Origin: Nocardia alni
Lineage (GTDB): Bacteria; Actinomycetota; Actinomycetes; Mycobacteriales; Mycobacteriaceae
Assembly: GCF_019038435.1 (NCBI RefSeq)
Contig: NZ_JAGPOX010000016.1
Location: 25,522-89,521 of the forward strand
Length of the DNA: 64,000 nucleotides
Reading direction: 5' to 3'
How positions within the stretch are numbered: the stretch's first letter is position 1; the number at the start of each line of letters is the position of its first letter. A program made the position numbers and the translations under genes. The notes under the pieces were generated by a model. That model was not told the origin of the DNA and ran no database searches. It was given only the letters and a program-made list of their open reading frames with translations. This document shows positions 52,673 to 60,299 of this stretch, piece by piece.

Positions 52673-53989
52673 GTGGTAGCTCGATCTGTGGTGACGTTCG
52701 GTGTATCCACCGAGCGCGGCACCGTCCACGCGGTGGCTCTATCCGACGACGAGGCCAGGCTGCCCGACAGGCTAGTGGCCCAGCGCACCTTCCACATCGG
52801 CGACGGCAAGGCCGACCTGGCACGGGCGATCGAGGCGGCGCTGGAGGCTCTCATCGACGAGATCGGCCCGGACCGAAAGATCGCCGGCGTGGCGGTCACC
52901 TACCGCGATCCCGCCGAACGGCGCGCGGTCGTCACCGGTCTGGCCAAGGGGCCGTGGAGCACGGCCTCGATGGTGTCGGCCAAATCGGCCCATCTGGCGA
53001 TGGCCCGGGCGATGCCGTGGACCATGGAGTTCGGGCATCTGCTGGTGTGCGAGGTGGTGCCGGGCCATCAGTGCTTCTCGATGATCTCGCCCGAGCGCGA
53101 CCGGGTGGTGGCGGCGATCGCCGCGACGGGTTCGGTCGCCGGAGAAGCGACGATGGGGTCCGCGGTCGCCGCGGCCTGGGACCAGTTCGACGCGGCGGAT
53201 GTGCGGCCCGAGGCGGTGGTCCTGATCGGTTCCGCCGCAAGCGAACTGGGGGTCGCCGCGGCGCTCACCCGCGGGTTCTCCGTGCCTCTCGTCCCGAGCC
53301 GGGTGGCCGCGGTCGCGGCGGCGGTCGGTGCGGCACTGGTCGTGCAGCCGGAGCAGGCCGATATCTTCGCCGTCGAGCGGTCCCGGGTGTCCCGGGGTGC
53401 GGCAGCGCTGGTCACGGCGGCGACCGTGCTGGCGGGCGGGCTGGTCGCGGGCGGGGTCTACGAGGCAACGACGAGTTCGCGTTCGACCACCGCGCCGGTA
53501 CTGGCCGACCCGGGCGCGGCGGTGAACTCGCACGAGGTGAATCCGTCGGACCCCCGCCCGCAGACGGCGCCCGAACCGGAGAAGGGCTTGTCGGTGCGGC
53601 CCCGGACGGCGCCGGTCAGGCATTCGGGGACCGGGCCGGAGTTGGTATCGCTCGACCAGGTCGGTATGCCCTGGGGGCCGGGATCGGGTCCGCACATGGT
53701 GTTGCAGCCGGATTCCGGTGCATCGCAGTCGAAACCGTCGGTGTCGTCCCCGATGCCGCCCAGCGGTTCGGCTCAGGCGATAATTCCCGGCCAGAGCACC
53801 CCAGGTGCGAAGACCCCCGGTTCGACCAAGTCCAAATCGACAGCCCCGGTGGGCAATCCTGACCGGCGACTGCTGTTTCCGGGTGAGACTCCGCCGCCTC
53901 AGGTCTCCTCCCCGGAGTTCGGACGCTGGTGGCAGAACCATGTGCTCATGGTGATGGAGTGGGCCACCGTGATGACGCCTCGCGTCTGA
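52673..53989 (+). CDS. Membrane-anchored protein with an actin/HSP70-fold-like N-terminal domain and Pro-rich tail
   Basis: 438 residues from GTG 52673. The start, VVTFGVSTERGTVHAVALSDD, looks like the phosphate-1 strand-turn of the actin/hexokinase/HSP70 fold, and VAVTYRDPAERRAVVTGL and VVLIGSAASELGVAAAL fit the later strands. A single hydrophobic helix (AAALVTAATVLAGGLVAGGVYEA, about residues 241-263) is followed by about 170 Pro/Ser/Gly-rich residues outside. Proteins with this plan are common in mycobacteria and nocardiae and have no known function. It is divergent from a TetR gene and ends at a bidirectional hairpin. Confidence 0.72.
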   Translation: MVARSVVTFGVSTERGTVHAVALSDDEARLPDRLVAQRTFHIGDGKADLARAIEAALEALIDEIGPDRKIAGVAVTYRDPAERRAVVTGLAKGPWSTASMVSAKSAHLAMARAMPWTMEFGHLLVCEVVPGHQCFSMISPERDRVVAAIAATGSVAGEATMGSAVAAAWDQFDAADVRPEAVVLIGSAASELGVAAALTRGFSVPLVPSRVAAVAAAVGAALVVQPEQADIFAVERSRVSRGAAALVTAATVLAGGLVAGGVYEATTSSRSTTAPVLADPGAAVNSHEVNPSDPRPQTAPEPEKGLSVRPRTAPVRHSGTGPELVSLDQVGMPWGPGSGPHMVLQPDSGASQSKPSVSSPMPPSGSAQAIIPGQSTPGAKTPGSTKSKSTAPVGNPDRRLLFPGETPPPQVSSPEFGRWWQNHVLMVMEWATVMTPRV

Positions 53990-54008
53990 GACGCGGCATA
54001 TCCGAGCC

Positions 54009-54043
54009 GTACGGCCCGGCCCTCATCCAGGGCCGGGCCGTAC
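54009..54043. terminator. Bidirectional terminator hairpin
   Basis: A perfect 15-bp stem (GTACGGCCCGGCCCT with AGGGCCGGGCCGTAC) and a five-base loop lie between the convergent membrane-protein and bcp genes, serving both. Confidence 0.85.
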
Positions 54044-54046
54044 CGC

Positions 54047-54088
54047 TACTCAGACCGACAGATCGCGTACTCAGACCGACAGATCGCG
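54047..54088. repeat. Perfect 21-bp tandem duplication at the 3' end of bcp
   Basis: Two identical 21-bp units (TACTCAGACCGACAGATCGC plus G) at 54047-54067 and 54068-54088 contain the last codons and stop of bcp. The functional stop is at 54071-54073, in the second unit. The duplicate lies beyond it and repeats the same DLSV-stop coding end. Confidence 0.9.
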
Positions 54089-54544
54089 CCGGAGCTTGGC
54101 GACGTGGCCGGTGGCGCGCACGTTGTACTGGGCCAGGGCGATCTTGCCCTGCTCGTCGACCAGGAAGGTGCTGCGGATGACGCCCTGGATCTTCTTGCCG
54201 TACATGGTCTTCTCGCCGTAGGCGCCCCAGGCGATGAGCACTTCGCGCTCCGGATCGGACAGCAGCGGGAAGGTGAGCGCCTCGTTGTCGCGGAACTTGG
54301 CGAGCTTCGCGGGCTTGTCCGGGGAGATGCCGATCACGTCGATTCCGGCGCCGTCGAGCTCCGATAGGTTGTCGCGGAAGTCGCACGCCTCCTTCGTGCA
54401 GCCGGGGGTGCTGGCGGCGGGGTAGAAGTAGACGATCACCTTGCGGCCGCGATAGTCGGCCAGCGACACCGGCTTGCCGTCGGCGTCGGGCAGCGTGAAG
54501 TCGGGCGCGGCGTCGCCCGGACTGAGTCGAGGGTTCTCGGTCAT
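54071..54544 (-). CDS. bcp: Thioredoxin-dependent thiol peroxidase (BCP/PrxQ peroxiredoxin)
   Basis: 157 residues. AASTPGCTKEACDFRDN holds the peroxidatic Cys49 and the resolving Cys54 of the BCP/PrxQ class, in a thioredoxin fold that starts APDFTLPDADGKPVSLADYRG and ends STFLVDEQGKIALAQYNV. It reduces hydrogen peroxide and organic peroxides with thioredoxin in the cytoplasm. Its presence near fas-acpS and a DUF3618 gene resembles the mycobacterial arrangement. Confidence 0.95.
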   Translation of the reverse strand: MTENPRLSPGDAAPDFTLPDADGKPVSLADYRGRKVIVYFYPAASTPGCTKEACDFRDNLSELDGAGIDVIGISPDKPAKLAKFRDNEALTFPLLSDPEREVLIAWGAYGEKTMYGKKIQGVIRSTFLVDEQGKIALAQYNVRATGHVAKLRRDLSV

Positions 54545-54647
54545 GCCCTGAACGGTAACGGACGCCTCTGACAGACCTCCGACAGACTGACGAGCTATAG
54601 ACTCGGCGCCAGCGATTCATGCCCAACGGACAATTTCAGGAGATAAC

Positions 54648-54872
54648 GTGGCGAAGGATACCGAGAGCATCGAGCGAGAGATCGAAGCCGCGCGCAACCG
54701 CCTGGCCAGCACACTCGACGAACTCGCGGTCCGGGCCGACCCGCAGCGGATCGCGAACAACACCAAGAACGCGATCCTGACCAAGCTCAACGAGCCCAAG
54801 ATCAAGTACAGCCTGATCGGCGCGGGTGCGCTGGTCGTCGGCCTGACCTTGATCAAGGTATTCCGGCGCTGA
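54648..54872 (+). CDS. DUF3618 family small membrane protein
   Basis: 74 residues from GTG 54648 behind CAGGAG. SIEREIEAARNRLASTLDELAVRADP is the DUF3618 helical segment, followed by a single C-terminal membrane helix (YSLIGAGALVVGLTLIKVF) and a basic end. It is a tail-anchored protein of unknown function that is conserved next to bcp in mycobacteria. It is divergent from bcp. Confidence 0.9.
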   Translation: MAKDTESIEREIEAARNRLASTLDELAVRADPQRIANNTKNAILTKLNEPKIKYSLIGAGALVVGLTLIKVFRR

Positions 54873-54910
54873 GCCGAATACCGCTGGGCAGAACCGGCAT
54901 TGAGAGCAAA

Positions 54911-54943
54911 ACACCCGGTGTGGCGTTACGCCGCACCGGGTGT
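54911..54943. terminator. Bidirectional terminator hairpin
   Basis: A 10-bp outer stem (ACACCCGGTG with CACCGGGTGT) continues through one T-G wobble into an inner GGCG/CGCC stem around a three-base loop. It lies between the convergent DUF3618 and Excalibur genes. Confidence 0.85.
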
Positions 54944-54961
54944 CGTCGTCTTCTGGCCGGA

Positions 54962-55273
54962 TTAATGCGTTGGGCAGCCCATTCCGGTACCGTCGGGGTC
55001 CAGCCACGGACCGTAGCCCGGCTGGCCACGGAATATGGGTGCCTTGTGGGCCCTACGAACTTCGTCGCAGTTCTTGTATACGGGACCGCCCACGGAACCG
55101 GTCTGGGTCAGACTCGACGAACCGGTCGCACCGACCAGATCGTCGATGCCCGATGATCCGGTGCCGGCCGAGCCCGACGGGATGTTGGGGCTGGCGGCGG
55201 ATGCGGTGGGCGCGATCGGGGCGGCGATGGCCAATCCCACGCCCACGGTCACGATGAGCCTTCGAACGTTCAT
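54962..55273 (-). CDS. Secreted Excalibur calcium-binding domain protein
   Basis: 103 residues with a Sec signal (LIVTVGVGLAIAAPIAPTASA) and a C-terminal Excalibur domain: YKNCDEVRRAHKAPIFRGQPGYGPWLDPDGTGMGC. The DPDGTG calcium loop and the two conserved cysteines are present. It is a small extracellular or wall-associated protein of unknown role. Confidence 0.9.
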   Translation of the reverse strand: MNVRRLIVTVGVGLAIAAPIAPTASAASPNIPSGSAGTGSSGIDDLVGATGSSSLTQTGSVGGPVYKNCDEVRRAHKAPIFRGQPGYGPWLDPDGTGMGCPTH

Positions 55274-55406
55274 GTATTCCTCGATGGTTGCTGCGGTGGA
55301 CAGAGCGGACCCACGCCGACGTTCCCCGTGGTGTCCGGCGCTGGAACTGCCGAGTCTACTGTTCTGATGGGGAAGCTTATTGTCAACCGCAGCATCACGA
55401 CCTGCG

Positions 55407-56384
55407 CTATTCTCCCAGCCGTTTCCCAGCCAGGTTCGTGGCGGGGACCGTGCCCATCCGGCCGGCGTTGAAATCCTCGATGGCCGTGATGATCTCGTCG
55501 CGCGTGTTCATCACGAAGGGGCCGTACTGCATGACCGGTTCGCGAATCGGTACGCCGCCCAACAGGAGTACCTCCATCGCGCCGGTAGTGGTGTCCTGCC
55601 GATCGTCCGCGGTCACGGTGATCGCCTCGCCTGGACCGAAGATCGCCAGCTGCCCCTCGCCGGTGGGCCGCCGTTCGACGCCGGTGGAACCATTGCCGGA
55701 CAGGACGTAAGCCATCGCCGAATACGATTGCGGCCACGGCGTTTCCACTCGTCCGCCGGGGCTGATCGAGGCGTGCGCGTAGACGATCGGGGTGTAGGTC
55801 GAGCCCGGGCCCTCGAACCCGCCGAGCGATCCGGCGATGATCCGCACCAGCGCGCTGCCGTCGTGCGAGCTGACCAGTGTCAACTCGTCGGCGCGCAGGT
55901 CCTGGTAGCGCGGCGGGATCATCTTCTGCTCGCGGGGCAGGTTCACCCACAGCTGGATGCCGTGGAACTCCCCGCCAGAGATCACCAGGTCCTCGGCGGG
56001 CAACTCGTCGTGCAGGATGCCGGAACCGGCTGTCATCCACTGGGTGTCGCCGGGACCGATGATGCCGCCGCCGCCGTTGGAGTCGTGGTGCACCATCGTG
56101 CCGTCCAGCATGTAGGTGACCGTCTCGAAGCCGCGGTGCGGATGCCAGGGCGCACCCTTGGCCTCGTACGGCTCGTAGGCGACCGGGCCCATCTGGTCCA
56201 GCAGGATGAACGGATCGGTGGAGCGCGTCTCGGCGCTCGGGAACGGGCGGCGCACCTCGAAGCCCGCGCCCTCGCGCTGGCGGTGGGCCGTGCCGACCGA
56301 GCGCACCGCGCGTTGGCGCGTCGAATCGGCCGGGCGCGGCAGACGGGGCAGGATCAGAATGTTGTCAACCGTGATGGCGGGCAT
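55407..56384 (-). CDS. Pirin-family protein (cupin)
   Basis: 325 residues from ATG 56384 behind AGGAGGT. Pirin N-domain motifs APWHPHRGFETVTYMLDG, with the metal-binding His residues, and QWMTAGSGILHDE, then the pirin C-domain (VLLLGGVPIREPVMQYGPFVMNTRDEI). Bacterial pirins bind Fe or similar metals; some act as quercetin dioxygenases or enzyme modulators. It is divergent from a MarR gene, as is common for pirins that are induced by oxidative or electrophile stress. Confidence 0.92.
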   Translation of the reverse strand: MPAITVDNILILPRLPRPADSTRQRAVRSVGTAHRQREGAGFEVRRPFPSAETRSTDPFILLDQMGPVAYEPYEAKGAPWHPHRGFETVTYMLDGTMVHHDSNGGGGIIGPGDTQWMTAGSGILHDELPAEDLVISGGEFHGIQLWVNLPREQKMIPPRYQDLRADELTLVSSHDGSALVRIIAGSLGGFEGPGSTYTPIVYAHASISPGGRVETPWPQSYSAMAYVLSGNGSTGVERRPTGEGQLAIFGPGEAITVTADDRQDTTTGAMEVLLLGGVPIREPVMQYGPFVMNTRDEIITAIEDFNAGRMGTVPATNLAGKRLGE

Positions 56385-56412
56385 CGCTACCTCCTGAGTA
56401 CAGTGCACACCT

Positions 56413-56432
56413 TTGGTGTCCATGTCAACCAA
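56413..56432. promoter_or_regulatory. Candidate MarR operator between the pirin and MarR genes
   Basis: TTGGT-N10-ACCAA has perfect 5-bp arms in the 69-bp divergent region. Size and position suit a MarR dimer, but the inner bases are only partly symmetric. Confidence 0.4.
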
Positions 56433-56453
56433 TAGCTGGCTAGGATCATTCCC

Positions 56454-56915
56454 ATGGTGCGATGGCTCGACGACGATGAACAGACCACGTGGCAGGCGTA
56501 TATCCAGCTGCGACAGCGGCTGGACGCGGCGATCACGGCAGGTCTGGCGGACGACGGCGTCTCCCTGCCCGATTACGAGGTCCTGGTGGCCCTGTCGGCC
56601 GCGCCGCAGGGCGCTCTGCGCGCCCGGGATCTGGGCGCGCAGGTCTGCTGGGACAAGAGCCGCCTGTCCAAACATCTGGCCAGGATGGCCACGCGCGGAC
56701 TGGTCGAGCGCACCCCCGCCGCCGACGACGCGCGCGGAGTGCTCGTGACGCTGACCGGGCAGGGGCGCACGGTGCTGGAGCGGGCCGCGCCCAACCATGT
56801 CGAGCTTGTGCGGCGGCTGTTCATCGACGAGATGACCGACGAGGAGGGCAAGGCCCTGCGCTCGCTGGCCGACCGGGTGGCCGCCGCCGAGCAGGAGGGC
56901 GTCGATCTGTGTTGA
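56454..56915 (+). CDS. MarR-family transcriptional regulator
   Basis: 153 residues. Winged HTH: DYEVLVALSAAPQGALRARDLGAQVCWDKSRLSKHLARMATRGLVERTPAADDARGVLVTLTGQG. A Cys inside the recognition region (QVCWDKS) and one at the C-terminus could sense oxidation, though that is inferred. It is divergent from the pirin gene and likely controls it. Confidence 0.92.
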   Translation: MVRWLDDDEQTTWQAYIQLRQRLDAAITAGLADDGVSLPDYEVLVALSAAPQGALRARDLGAQVCWDKSRLSKHLARMATRGLVERTPAADDARGVLVTLTGQGRTVLERAAPNHVELVRRLFIDEMTDEEGKALRSLADRVAAAEQEGVDLC

Positions 56916-56918
56916 GAG

Positions 56919-57239
56919 CTATTCCCCGGTCCAGGGTTTGACCGGCGGCTTCACCCACAGGATCTTCTCGTCCGGATGATCGCGCTGTGCCGCGGGATGA
57001 TCGGGGTTTCGTGCCGCCCAGGAGTCCTTCTCGTCGAGCAACTGCGCTGCCACGGACCATGTTTCGTCGGTACTGGGTGGATTGGTGTCGGCGGCGCGGG
57101 CCAGCTTGCGGCGGGTCGGGGCGGGCAGCGCGAGCAGTTCGGCGCCGGTGATGCCGCGTTGCCAGATGTACGCTGCCAACCGGCGCGCCTTCTCGGCGCG
57201 GCCCTTGGCGGCGAAATCCGAATGCGCGTAGTCGGCCAT
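56919..57239 (-). CDS. Hypothetical protein
   Basis: 106 residues from ATG 57239; longer readings run into repeat DNA. It starts ADYAHSDFAAKGRAEKARRLAAYIWQRGITGAELLAL, a helix-rich, SAP- or DNA-binding-like pattern, and ends with a Pro/Trp-rich DEKILWVKPPVKPWTGE. I do not recognise the family. It converges with the MarR gene, three bases apart. Confidence 0.65.
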   Translation of the reverse strand: MADYAHSDFAAKGRAEKARRLAAYIWQRGITGAELLALPAPTRRKLARAADTNPPSTDETWSVAAQLLDEKDSWAARNPDHPAAQRDHPDEKILWVKPPVKPWTGE

Positions 57240-57255
57240 CCGTTGCGACTCTACG

Positions 57256-57326
57256 GGGATGGAGAGCCGACGGAGCTTGCGGAGTGGGTGGGGTGGGTGA
57301 ACGCAGCGGGATGGAGAGCCGACGGA
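57256..57326. repeat. 19-bp direct repeat upstream of the hypothetical gene
   Basis: GGGATGGAGAGCCGACGGA occurs at 57256-57274 and again at 57308-57326, 52 bp apart, in the gap between the response regulator stop and the hypothetical gene start. Confidence 0.85.
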
Positions 57327-57328
57327 AC

Positions 57329-58006
57329 TCATGGTTGGGCCAGACCGTGGCGGTAGGCGTAACGGACGGCGTCGGCGCGATTCCGCGCGCCGATCTTGGC
57401 GAAGACGTTGTTGATGTGGGTCTTGACGGTGGTCTCGGAGATGAACAGCCGCCCGGCGATCTCCCCATTGCTGAGACCCTGCCCGATCAGGCCGAGCACC
57501 TCGGCCTCCCGGGAGGTCAGGCCGTCCGGCTTGGGCGCGGCGGGCTGCTCGCGCGCCGGCCCCACGGCCGGGTCGGACAGCGCGGCCACCAACCGCTGCA
57601 GCACCGTGGCGTCGAAGCTGGACTGCCCGGCGGCCGCTGCCCGGATGGCGGCGGCGATCTCGGTGCGGCCCGCGTCCTTGGTCAGATATCCGCGCGCCCC
57701 GGCCTGCAGCGCCCCGGCGATGGACTCGTCGTCGGAATAGGTGGTCAGCACGATCACCGCCGTGGACGGATACTGCTCGGTGATCCGCTTGGTCGCCGCG
57801 ACACCGTCCAGCACCGGCATGCGCAGATCCATCAGCACGACGTCGGGGGACAGTTCGCCGACCGCGCGCACGGCCTGTTCGCCGTCGCCCGCCGCGCCGA
57901 CGACGTTCACCTCGTCGACCAGGCTCAGCAGCGCGACCAGACCCTCGCGCATCACCTGTTGATCGTCGGCCACGAGCACCCGGATCCCATCGCTGGGCTC
58001 AGTCAT
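57329..58006 (-). CDS. NarL/LuxR-type response regulator
   Basis: 225 residues. Receiver domain with acidic pair DD at residues 14-15, phospho-acceptor Asp60 in VVLMDLRMP, Thr in VLTTYSDD and Lys in YLTKDAG; then a LuxR HTH, LTSREAEVLGLIGQGLSNGEIAGRLFISETTVKTHINNVFAKIG. Its ATG overlaps the kinase stop (ATGA). The receiver looks intact even though the partner kinase lacks its histidine. Confidence 0.93.
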   Translation of the reverse strand: MTEPSDGIRVLVADDQQVMREGLVALLSLVDEVNVVGAAGDGEQAVRAVGELSPDVVLMDLRMPVLDGVAATKRITEQYPSTAVIVLTTYSDDESIAGALQAGARGYLTKDAGRTEIAAAIRAAAAGQSSFDATVLQRLVAALSDPAVGPAREQPAAPKPDGLTSREAEVLGLIGQGLSNGEIAGRLFISETTVKTHINNVFAKIGARNRADAVRYAYRHGLAQP

Positions 58007-58881
58007 CCACTACCTCGGTCATTGGGCACCTCGAGACTCACCTGCCAGTCGTGACCGTCGCGCCCCAGCCCGGCGACCAGTGTGCCGCCGACCGATGCGA
58101 TCCGTTCACGTGTACCGGACAGACCGTACCCGCCCTCGCGGCCCGGCGCGTATTCCGGCAGAAGCGATTTCGGCTCGCCGATAACAGGATTGCGTACCGA
58201 CAGCCGCACCCGGTCCGGGCCGTAGGTCAGCGCGAGGCTCACCGGCGCGCCGGCGGCGTGGTCGGCGGCGTTGTCCAGCGCCTCGCGCGCGGCGTGCAGC
58301 AGCGACACCACCGCGGCCGGGCGGATCGCCCGCGGTTCGCCGTCCACCAGAACGTCCACCGCCATGCCGCGGCCGTGCCGGAATCCCTCGGCCACGCCGC
58401 GCAGCGCGTCCGGGAGTGCGGGACCGTCGCCGCGCAGCACGGCCGACGCCCCGCGTGCCTCGGTGAGCCCGTGCGCCGCCAGACGTTGGGATCGGCGCAG
58501 AGGGCTCAGGGCCGCGGCGATGTCACGCTTGTGTGCCAGCAGGCCCTCGGCGACCTCGAGTTGGACGGTCAACGCGGTCAGCGCGTTCGCCACCGCATCC
58601 TGCATCTCGCGGGCGATGCGGGTGCGGTCGGCCAGCGCCGCGGCCTGGTCCTGTTCATGCCGGGTGGCGTGCGTCTGCTCGTGCAGCAGTGCGCTCTGCC
58701 GCGACCACAGCCGGTACTGGCGCAGCGACAGGCCGATCAACAGGACGAGTGCCGCCAGCATGCCGATCGTCAGCGGGCGACGGACGTCCCGATCGACCGC
58801 GACACAGACGGCCAGTCCCGCGGCGATCACGGCGACGGTCAGTGGTGTGTCCACGGTCCGGAGTGTCCGGTGTCCGGGCAT
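58003..58881 (-). CDS. Sensor histidine kinase (HisKA_3 type) lacking the phospho-acceptor His
   Basis: 292 residues from ATG 58881 behind GAGGAGG. Two membrane helices (VAVIAAGLAVCVAV and IGMLAALVLLIGLSL) with almost no sensor loop, then the dimerisation helix and ATPase domain (N-box REALDNAADHA, G-box GGYGLSGTRERIASVGG). The normal RELHD motif reads REMQD: the codon for residue 94 is CAG (Gln) where His (CAC or CAT) should be. It may therefore be a pseudokinase, a phosphatase-only protein or a heterodimer partner. It is coupled to the response regulator. Confidence 0.88.
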   Translation of the reverse strand: MPGHRTLRTVDTPLTVAVIAAGLAVCVAVDRDVRRPLTIGMLAALVLLIGLSLRQYRLWSRQSALLHEQTHATRHEQDQAAALADRTRIAREMQDAVANALTALTVQLEVAEGLLAHKRDIAAALSPLRRSQRLAAHGLTEARGASAVLRGDGPALPDALRGVAEGFRHGRGMAVDVLVDGEPRAIRPAAVVSLLHAAREALDNAADHAAGAPVSLALTYGPDRVRLSVRNPVIGEPKSLLPEYAPGREGGYGLSGTRERIASVGGTLVAGLGRDGHDWQVSLEVPNDRGSG

Positions 58882-59091
58882 GCTCCTCCTCGGTCGAGCC
58901 GGTTCTGTCCGGCATTGTCGTCGCGGAAGGTCTGCGCCGCAGCGGGATCCGTCGTGGGCGGCCGAATTGGTCCGGTGGGCGACGAGAAGCATGGCCGGAT
59001 CACGCTCGCAAGCATGCTGGCATAACGAGTGGGTGTAGGCAGGGCGGAGATACCGCGCAATCGGGATGCGAGCGGTCGTGCCGTGCGCGCC

Positions 59092-59547
59092 TCACCAGGA
59101 GGGACGGACCCTACCGGGAGTGACGACGCGGGCCAGGGCGGCTTGTAACTCGGTGACGCCGGCAACGCCGAGTGTGATGGCCCAGCGGTCGGCGAAGGCG
59201 GCCGCTGCGGCGTCGGCGGCTCGGGTCACGGCCCAGCCGCGCTCGGTGAGTGTGATCACACGGGCACGCGCGTCGTGCGGATGCGGGTTGCGCTCGGCGT
59301 AACCCCTGTTGACAAGCTCCTCGACCAGCTGGCTGGCGGCCTGTTTGGTCACCGCGAGATGTTCGGCAATCTGCCCGACCGTCGCTCCGTCCGGCGCCAT
59401 GCGCACGAACGCGAATCCATGAGCAGGCCGGACGTCGGTGAAGCCGGCTGCCGCGACACCGGCTTGGACGGCATCGCCGACCTCCGCGGCCGCTGCCAGC
59501 AACAGCAGAGGTAAGTCGCGCGCGGTTGCGGGGGGTAGAGGGGACAT
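59092..59547 (-). CDS. MarR-family transcriptional regulator
   Basis: 151 residues from ATG 59547. HTH: GFAFVRMAPDGATVGQIAEHLAVTKQAASQLVEELVNRGYAERNPHPHDARARVITLTERG. It is divergent from a cupin gene; two and a half TTGAC-N6-GTCAA boxes lie between, so it is probably autorepressed and controls the cupin. Confidence 0.92.
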   Translation of the reverse strand: MSPLPPATARDLPLLLLAAAAEVGDAVQAGVAAAGFTDVRPAHGFAFVRMAPDGATVGQIAEHLAVTKQAASQLVEELVNRGYAERNPHPHDARARVITLTERGWAVTRAADAAAAAFADRWAITLGVAGVTELQAALARVVTPGRVRPSW

Positions 59548-59563
59548 GAATGCATTTTGGCAC

Positions 59564-59616
59564 TTGACAGAACAGTCAACAAGCTTGACCATATAGTCAA
59601 TCAGCTTGACCAATGA
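59564..59616. promoter_or_regulatory. MarR operator array, TTGAC-N6-GTCAA boxes at 21-bp steps
   Basis: Full palindromes at 59564-59579 and 59585-59600 and a half-site TTGAC at 59606-59610, with starts exactly 21 bp apart. They fill the 82-bp divergent region and allow two or three dimers on one DNA face. Confidence 0.85.
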
Positions 59617-59629
59617 AGGGAATCCTCCG

Positions 59630-60004
59630 ATGTCCGTCATCCGTGCCGCCGAGGCTCAGGTTCATCATGTGCACAATGCTCGATTCACCTCCTATATCCG
59701 CCCCGATACCGGCAGTAGTGAGCTGTGTGTGTGGCAGTTGGAGGTCGAGCCGGGGTCCGAGGGGGCTGGGCATCGCGTGTTGCGCGAGGAGGCGTTTGTG
59801 CTGCTCGACGGGGAAGTACTGTTCACGCTCGATGGCCAGGCGCATCGTCTCGAGGTGGGGGACGCTGTCCTCGCGCCCGCGAAATCGACCATTCGACTGG
59901 ACAATCCGGGCTCGCGGCCCGCGCGCCTGCTGGTCAGCGTTCCGGTAGGCTTCTCAGCCGAGATGGCCGACGGAACCACGATGACACCGCCGTGGGTGAG
60001 CTGA
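59630..60004 (+). CDS. Cupin-domain protein
   Basis: 124 residues from ATG 59630 with AAGGGAA upstream. A single cupin_2 barrel: WQLEVEPGSEGAGHRVLREEAFVLLDGEVLFTLDGQAHRLEVGDAVLAPAKSTIRLDNPG. Metal ligands could be the His and Glu of GHRVLREEAF plus a late His. It may be an isomerase, a dioxygenase or a binding protein. It is controlled by the divergent MarR. Confidence 0.87.
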   Translation: MSVIRAAEAQVHHVHNARFTSYIRPDTGSSELCVWQLEVEPGSEGAGHRVLREEAFVLLDGEVLFTLDGQAHRLEVGDAVLAPAKSTIRLDNPGSRPARLLVSVPVGFSAEMADGTTMTPPWVS

Positions 60005-60299
60005 TCGAGGCCGGAGACTGTGGCGATATCGTCGGGCTGTCCCTGCCGTCCGGATCGGATTTTGCTTCTCTCTCAGAATATTTTTATATAGAAGGTTAAC
60101 TTTCAATGAATAAAACTTGACGTGCAATGAAGGTAACCTCAAACCGGATTTCAGGAAAGTTTGGCCTAAAGGTCACAAACCTCTATTCAAATTTCACTGT
60201 TCTGAAATATTGGTGCGGCCGAATAGGACGGCAAGTATCGGTGGCGCTGTGCCCTGCGCTCAGGGTGCCGTGACCAAGAAAGGTTTTAGGTCGTATCAG
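60005..60299. other. AT-rich intergenic region upstream of the secreted glycine-zipper protein
   Basis: About 295 bases, much of it unusually AT-rich for this genome (60060-60240). TTGACG at 60117-60122 could be a -35 box, but the -10 partner is poor. Short sequences recur (CAATGAA twice; GGTTAAC and GGTAACC). The composition suggests a strong or silencer-bound promoter region. No gene is seen. Confidence 0.5.

Noticed and set aside
57329..58881. Treating the two-component pair as a standard NarL-type system
   Set aside because: The kinase motif lacks His (codon CAG), so normal autophosphorylation cannot be assumed.
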